Source: Peptococcaceae bacterium UBA7185 (GTDB lineage: Bacteria > Bacillota > Peptococcia > Peptococcales > Peptococcaceae). From it: a DNA stretch of 9,519 nt. The position numbers and the translations under genes are program-made. Below are positions 5,719 to 9,519 of this stretch, piece after piece; position 1 is the first letter of the stretch; every line of letters begins with the position of its first letter. The notes under the pieces were generated by a model. That model was not told the origin of the DNA. It worked only from the letters and a program-made list of their open reading frames with translations, and ran no database searches. The DNA lies in NCBI GenBank assembly GCA_002491065.1, contig DKVF01000068.1, forward strand, positions 10,137-19,655, written 5' to 3'.

Positions 5719-7305
5719 CTATTTTTCTTCTTTCTTTTCTACTTCTGCCACTAACGCTTCTGCCGTAAGTACCATCATAGCCACACTGACTGCATTTTGT
5801 AAAGCAGCCTTCAATACTTTTGCCGGTTCGATAATCCCCGCTTCCAGCAAATCCTCATAAGAATCCTTCATGACATTGTAGCCATAACCGCCACTTTGCT
5901 GCTGTACTGCAGACACAACCACGGATGCTTCTTTGCCAGCATTCAATGCAATTTGCGCCAACGGCTGCTTCAATGCCCGTTTCACAATGGCAATTCCTGT
6001 CGCCACATCTGCTTCTGTTTCATGTAACTGTTCCAGCGCAGGCAGTACGCGCAAATAAGTGGTGCCGCCGCCGACAACAATCCCGTCTTCCATCGCAGCG
6101 CGTGCCGCATTCAAAGCATCTTCAATACGCAGCTTCTTCTCATTATATTCGGTTTCTGTGCTGGCTCCCACCTTCAACACTGCAGTCCCGCCTGCCAAAC
6201 GGCTCAACCGGCTCTGACATACCTGTTTGGTAAAGTCTGATTTATATTCTTTCATTTCTTCATGGATCGTAGCAACTCGCTGTTTAATTTTTTCCGCATT
6301 GGAATTCCCACCCACGATGGTGGTTTTGTTTTTCTCTACTACAACCCGTTCTGCATGCCCCAGCACATCTTCCGTGACTTTTTCAACAACAGAAGCCATC
6401 GTTCCAGTGATGGCTTGTCCGCCAACCATCGCTTCCATGTCTTCCAATTCACGCTGTCTGTTTTCCCCATGTGTCGGCGCCTGCACTGCTACAATATGCA
6501 AAATTCCTCGGAGATTATTGAGGTTAACCGCCTGCAGGGCTTCTCCTTCTAACTCATCCACAATCATCAGCATAGGCTTTTTGCGATTCAAGGATAATTC
6601 CAGAATAGGGTAAACCTCATTCATCGTGCTGAGTTTTTTATCAATCAACAGAATATCCACATCTTCATACACACACTGCGAAGATTCTGGCTGATTCACC
6701 ATATTCGCCGATACATAGCCCTTCTCAAAGCTGAACCCCGGCTGGATCTCCAGATAACTTTTCAATGTCTGGGAATTTTCCACAATCACTCCGTTTTCAT
6801 CATTCACCTGCTGCAATGCATCGCTGAGCAGAGCGCTGATTTCTTCGTCCTCTGAGGACACATAAACGACGTGATGGATTTCTTCTGCACTTTGCACCGG
6901 CTTTGCCAACCGGTCAATTTCCTGCACAGCTGCAGCAACTGCCTGCTCCATCCCTTTGCGCAGCAAGATGGGATTTGCTCCCGCCGCCAAATTTTTCAAT
7001 CCTTCTTCTACCATCGCCTGTGCAAGCACAACGGCAGTGGTCGTTCCATCACCAGCTGCTTCGTTGGTTTTCTCCGCTACCTCTTTCATTAACTGCGCAC
7101 CCATATTTTCATAGGCATCTTCCAAACTGATTTCATTGGCAATCGTTACCCCGTCATTGGTCACTAACGGTGCCAGAAATTTCTTTTCCAGCACTGCATT
7201 GCGCCCTTTCGGACCTAACGTCACTTTCACTGCATCAGCTACTTTGTCAATCCCTGTTTTCAAGCGGCTGCGCCCGTCTGTATCATAATAAATTTCCTTA
7301 GCCAT
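5719..7305 (-). CDS. groEL: Divergent GroEL-type chaperonin (orphan paralogue)
   Basis: This 528-residue group I chaperonin folds proteins with ATP in the cytoplasm. The equatorial ATP site is intact: GPKGRN (31-36), Asp51, GDGTTT (85-90, Asp86), Asp396 (equivalent to E. coli D398) and GGG (412-414). The apical domain differs strongly. By ungapped alignment to E. coli GroEL from memory, Y203, F204, L234, V263 and V264 are Asn, Met, Tyr, Asn and Leu here. The near-universal GFGDRR is THGENR. The C-terminus ends in KKEEK with no GGM repeats. No groES lies beside it, and the upstream region has no CIRCE. SD AGGAGG is 8 bases before ATG 7305. It is monocistronic. I infer a second, specialised GroEL, with the housekeeping groES-groEL elsewhere; the symbol denotes the family. 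Confidence 0.93.
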   Translation of the reverse strand: MAKEIYYDTDGRSRLKTGIDKVADAVKVTLGPKGRNAVLEKKFLAPLVTNDGVTIANEISLEDAYENMGAQLMKEVAEKTNEAAGDGTTTAVVLAQAMVEEGLKNLAAGANPILLRKGMEQAVAAAVQEIDRLAKPVQSAEEIHHVVYVSSEDEEISALLSDALQQVNDENGVIVENSQTLKSYLEIQPGFSFEKGYVSANMVNQPESSQCVYEDVDILLIDKKLSTMNEVYPILELSLNRKKPMLMIVDELEGEALQAVNLNNLRGILHIVAVQAPTHGENRQRELEDMEAMVGGQAITGTMASVVEKVTEDVLGHAERVVVEKNKTTIVGGNSNAEKIKQRVATIHEEMKEYKSDFTKQVCQSRLSRLAGGTAVLKVGASTETEYNEKKLRIEDALNAARAAMEDGIVVGGGTTYLRVLPALEQLHETEADVATGIAIVKRALKQPLAQIALNAGKEASVVVSAVQQQSGGYGYNVMKDSYEDLLEAGIIEPAKVLKAALQNAVSVAMMVLTAEALVAEVEKKEEK

Positions 7306-7360
7306 ACTTTATGCCTCCTGCTCTCTCCATTCTAGTTTTCTAAGCATAATCTTACTATTT

Positions 7361-7388
7361 ATTATACCGCCTGTCCCTATGCTGTCAA
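7361..7388 (-). promoter_or_regulatory. Near-consensus promoter of groEL
   Basis: On the minus strand, TTGACA (7383-7388) and TATAAT (7361-7366), both perfect, are 16 bases apart, with a predicted start near 7354 and a leader of about 50 bases. No CIRCE (TTAGCACTC-N9-GAGTGCTAA) is present, so HrcA control is unlikely. A weak dyad (ATTGTA/TACAAT, 7396-7416) and T-rich DNA lie upstream. Confidence 0.85.
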
Positions 7389-7456
7389 TCCAAGAATTGT
7401 ATTCTTTTTTTACAATCTGCTGTATCCTGTCTGCATGCTCATCAGATTCACCAAAT

Positions 7457-7484
7457 AAAAAATGCCACGCCATCGGCATTTTTT
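7457..7484 (-). terminator. Terminator of the cupin-alcohol dehydrogenase operon
   Basis: AAAAAATGCC (7457-7466) pairs with GGCATTTTTT (7475-7484) around 8 bases. On the minus strand it lies about 42 bases after the dehydrogenase stop and ends in a six-T tract. It is symmetric and could act in both directions. Confidence 0.85.
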
Positions 7485-7525
7485 CTCCGATAGCATGACA
7501 TCTTTTGTTACATGACCATAGCTGC

Positions 7526-8692
7526 TTACATGCTTTCCTGTAAGATTTGCATAATTTCCTCTTTCTCTAACACTTTATAGCCGCCGTCCATCACAAAGGT
7601 AGCTTTGGCGATGCCCTCCAGCATATCCTCCGTGACGCCCAGCTCCCGCAAATTCATTACCAGCCCCATGCGTTTCATATATGCTTCCATCGCATGCAAA
7701 CCTTCCTCTGCAATAGCCATATCACTTTTTCCCGCAGGATTTACGTCCCATACATGAATGGCATAACGTTTGAATTTTTCCAACCCATAGGGCAAAATAT
7801 GACGGTAATATGCCCTAGAAACTGCGGACAACGTCATACCGTGCGTAGCGTCTGTGTAAGCGCCTACTGCCTGCCCGAGCATATGCACCATCCAGTCGGT
7901 AGCTTTGCCCATAGCAATCAATGTATTCAACGCCCACGTCGCAGTCCACATAATATTACTGCGTGCTTCATAATTTTCCGGATCCTGCATCGCGATTTCC
8001 CAGCTGTGAATCAACGACTTGAGCAGTCCTTCCATGATATAATCAGACGTATTGTCATCGGTTCCAGAGAAATACTGCTCCAGAATATGAGACATGATAT
8101 CGTAACACCCCGATGTCATTTGATACTTGGGCAAGGTATACGTAAACACCGGATTTAAAATAGAAAATTTGGGAAATACATTATCACCGAATACATGACC
8201 GATTTTCAATTTTTGCTCGTGATTGGTGATTACCGAACCGCCGTTCATTTCCGAACCGGTACCCACCATGGTCAGTACACAGCCCACTGGAATAATTTTA
8301 TTATCGACATCCTCCATCCGCAGATAATATTTATCCCAAGGGTCCTCTTCACAATAGGCAGAAATTGATACAGCTTTGGAATAATCACATACAGAACCGC
8401 CGCCTACTGCCAAAATCAAATCCACGCCGTTATCTCTGGCAATCCTGCAACCCTCATACAATTTTTCCGTGGTAGGATTGGGCATCACGCCGCCATCCTC
8501 AAACACTGTTTTGCCGCATTCCTGTAAATTTTTTGTCACCTGATCATAAATCCCATTCTTTTTAATGGAGCCGCCGCCATATACCAACTGTACTTTCGGG
8601 CCATAGTTGGCCAACTCCGTTTTTAAGTTGTCCATGGCATGCTCTCCAAAATAAAGTCTTGTCGGATTGGAATACATAAAATCACCTAACAT
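7526..8692 (-). CDS. Iron-containing alcohol dehydrogenase (YqhD/BdhA-like)
   Basis: This 388-residue cytoplasmic enzyme probably reduces aldehydes to alcohols with NAD(P)H. It has the group III dehydrogenase layout: a Rossmann-like half with YGGGSIKKNG (38-47) and GGGS (97-100), then an all-helical metal half. The metal ligands are visible as Asp198 and His202 (GCYDIMSH), His270 (WMVH) and His284 (DATHG). The 'GGGSIKKNG' form resembles the YqhD/butanol dehydrogenase subgroup, which mostly uses NADPH; that is inference. I start at ATG 8692, with AGGAGG 8 bases upstream. A second in-frame ATG at 8677 also has a plausible site (AGGTGA), so the N-terminus could be five residues shorter. It follows the cupin gene by 51 bases and shares its MerR-type promoter, which suggests detoxification of a reactive carbonyl. 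Confidence 0.93.
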   Translation of the reverse strand: MLGDFMYSNPTRLYFGEHAMDNLKTELANYGPKVQLVYGGGSIKKNGIYDQVTKNLQECGKTVFEDGGVMPNPTTEKLYEGCRIARDNGVDLILAVGGGSVCDYSKAVSISAYCEEDPWDKYYLRMEDVDNKIIPVGCVLTMVGTGSEMNGGSVITNHEQKLKIGHVFGDNVFPKFSILNPVFTYTLPKYQMTSGCYDIMSHILEQYFSGTDDNTSDYIMEGLLKSLIHSWEIAMQDPENYEARSNIMWTATWALNTLIAMGKATDWMVHMLGQAVGAYTDATHGMTLSAVSRAYYRHILPYGLEKFKRYAIHVWDVNPAGKSDMAIAEEGLHAMEAYMKRMGLVMNLRELGVTEDMLEGIAKATFVMDGGYKVLEKEEIMQILQESM

Positions 8693-8743
8693 ACTACGTG
8701 CCTCCTCAATATTTTTGCTCTGTGTATTCTCTACTGTGAGCTT

Positions 8744-9160
8744 CTATTTCAACTTTCCATACTCTTCATCAGTAACTGGTTCGCACCATTCACTGTATCC
8801 GTCCTCACCGGGCACTTCCACCGCTAAATGTACAAACCAACTGTCAGGCGCAGCACCGTGCCAATGCTTCACACCTGCCGGAATGTTCACTACATCGCTG
8901 GCATGCAATTCCTGCGGTGCTTTTCCCCATTCCTGATAATAACCGCGCCCTGCTGTCACCAGCAAAATCTGTCCACCGCCGGACTTGGCATGGTGAATGT
9001 GCCAATTATTCCGGCAGCCTGGCTCAAAGGTTACATTACCGATAGCCACTTGTTCTGTACTCAGCATATGTAAATAACTCTGTCCAATAAAATATTGCGC
9101 AAATGCATCATTTTTTTCTCCTACAGGAAATACTGTCACTCTTTCTTTTTCTTCGTTCAT
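8744..9160 (-). CDS. Small single-domain cupin protein
   Basis: This 138-residue protein has one cupin barrel. Motif 1 reads PGCRNNWHIHHAKSGGGQ (about 47-64), giving His54 and His56 as metal ligands with Gln64 at the usual Glu position. Motif 2 is IPAGVKHWHG (93-102), giving His99 or His101. Such proteins bind Fe, Mn or Ni, and often accompany carboxymuconolactone-decarboxylase-like or oxidoreductase genes; the reaction is unknown. SD AGGAGG lies 9 bases before ATG 9160. It is the first gene of an operon with the alcohol dehydrogenase. The length is normal for the family. A role in handling an electrophile or quinone is inferred only from the promoter and partner gene. Confidence 0.85.
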   Translation of the reverse strand: MNEEKERVTVFPVGEKNDAFAQYFIGQSYLHMLSTEQVAIGNVTFEPGCRNNWHIHHAKSGGGQILLVTAGRGYYQEWGKAPQELHASDVVNIPAGVKHWHGAAPDSWFVHLAVEVPGEDGYSEWCEPVTDEEYGKLK

Positions 9161-9211
9161 CCCGAAAATCCTCCTTTGTCTTACCTCAGTTCATCCGAAC
9201 CCGATACAAAA

Positions 9212-9242
9212 AGCATACTACTTTGAGTAAGCTCCAAGTCAA
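9212..9242 (-). promoter_or_regulatory. MerR-family-type promoter with 19-bp spacer
   Basis: On the minus strand, TTGACT (9237-9242) and TATGCT (9212-9217) are separated by 19 bases, the long spacing that MerR-family activators correct by twisting DNA. The spacer carries a dyad: ACTTTGAG and CTCCAAGT (9220-9239 on plus), matching at 7 of 8 positions around TAAG. The sequence resembles AdhR/NmlR-type operators, which control aldehyde-detoxifying dehydrogenases. The predicted start is near 9205. No MerR gene is visible within the window. Confidence 0.75.
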
Positions 9243-9322
9243 GCACTTTTTTCTAAAATTATAAAAAATTTCTTCTGATTTCTCTTTAAAAAATTTTGTA
9301 ACAAATGCTTGCAGGAATTAAG

Positions 9323-9354
9323 AAAGTCTGCCTGTAGACGCTCCGGCAGACTTT
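9323..9354 (-). terminator. Terminator of the partial upstream gene
   Basis: AAAGTCTGCC (9323-9332) and GGCAGACTTT (9345-9354) form a perfect 10-bp stem around 12 bases. On the minus strand it is followed by CTTAATT, a modest tail. It lies about 50 bases after the stop of the partial gene at the right edge and before the MerR-type promoter, so it separates the two transcripts. Confidence 0.7.
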
Positions 9355-9403
9355 CCTCCTATTTCGATTTCATACAATAATCTATCCACTGCAGATTATT
9401 TTT

Positions 9404-9519
9404 TCAGTTACTCTGCTCCCACACCTTTTTCCGCAGTGTCCGCACATCCTCCACAAAACCTAAAATCTGCTCATCCTCCAAGTGAATAAGCAGCATCAAC
9501 AGCGTTGATGCCGAAAAAC
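9404..9519 (-). CDS. 3' end of an unidentified gene (partial)
   Basis: A reading frame enters from the right edge and ends with TGA at 9404-9406; 37 residues are visible. It reads a hydrophobic 'STLLMLLIHLEDEQILGF' segment, then a charged helix with RTLRKKVWEQSN at the end. I do not recognise it. The MerR-type promoter next door makes the C-terminus of a MerR-family regulator one possibility, but no diagnostic residue is in view. Support is the open frame to the window edge, helical character and the terminator 50 bases downstream. Confidence 0.5.
   Translation of the reverse strand, partial: FSASTLLMLLIHLEDEQILGFVEDVRTLRKKVWEQSN

Noticed and set aside
5528..5860. Plus-strand frame across the toxin promoter and groEL 3' end
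   Set aside because: It runs through the groEL terminator and is an antisense shadow of groEL.
7306..7440. groES or a CIRCE element before groEL
   Set aside because: No co-chaperonin-size frame and no TTAGCACTC-type repeat; the interval holds only a promoter and terminator.
1..9519. CRISPR array, insertion sequence, tRNA or rRNA
   Set aside because: No regularly spaced repeats, no transposase-like frame with terminal repeats, and no tRNA or rRNA core sequences were seen on either strand.

Overview
The window looks like chromosomal DNA from a Gram-negative-type Firmicute, probably Negativicutes; this assignment is inferred. Reasons: a diderm-style ABC exporter cassette (ATPase, permease, HlyD-type lipoprotein adaptor), strong GGAGG-type ribosome binding sites throughout, Firmicutes-like thiM-thiE genes, and a 16-bp site matching the firmicute-type parS consensus exactly. 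A parS site suggests, but does not prove, that the locus lies in the origin-proximal part of the chromosome.

Layout. (1) 1-138 has no supported gene but ends in a strong bidirectional terminator. (2) 145-765 (-) is a TetR-family regulator. It diverges from an exporter operon at 903-3412 (+), across overlapping divergent promoters. The operon has a broken ATPase gene (internal in-frame deletion plus a premature amber codon), an intact ABC-2 permease and an intact HlyD-type lipoprotein. (3) A 19-bp-stem hairpin separates this from the convergent thiM-thiE thiamine salvage operon (3541-4990, -). That operon has a short leader and no visible TPP riboswitch. (4) 5077-5098 is a 22-bp perfect palindrome containing parS.

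(5) 5233-5575 looks like an undescribed or unannotated type I toxin-antitoxin locus. A 22-residue hydrophobic peptide is encoded on the minus strand with its own promoter and a strong SD. A convergent plus-strand small RNA with its own promoter and terminator faces it. The two share a 9-bp direct repeat in the toxin 5' UTR and an inverted repeat at both RNA 5' ends, an arrangement comparable to par/Fst or txpA/RatA. (6) 5719-7305 (-) encodes a divergent GroEL paralogue with no groES and no CIRCE. It has a near-consensus sigma-A promoter, several altered residues in the apical substrate-binding surface, and no GGM tail. (7) 7526-9160 (-) is a two-gene operon: a cupin protein, then an iron-containing alcohol dehydrogenase. 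It is read from a promoter with a 19-bp spacer and dyad typical of MerR-family activation, suggesting induction by a reactive electrophile, aldehyde or redox signal. (8) 9404-9519 (-) is the 3' end of an unidentified gene, followed by a terminator.

The most interesting items are the candidate type I toxin-antitoxin locus, the specialised orphan GroEL, the parS site, and the exporter operon that has kept its permease and adaptor while its ATPase gene is ruined.
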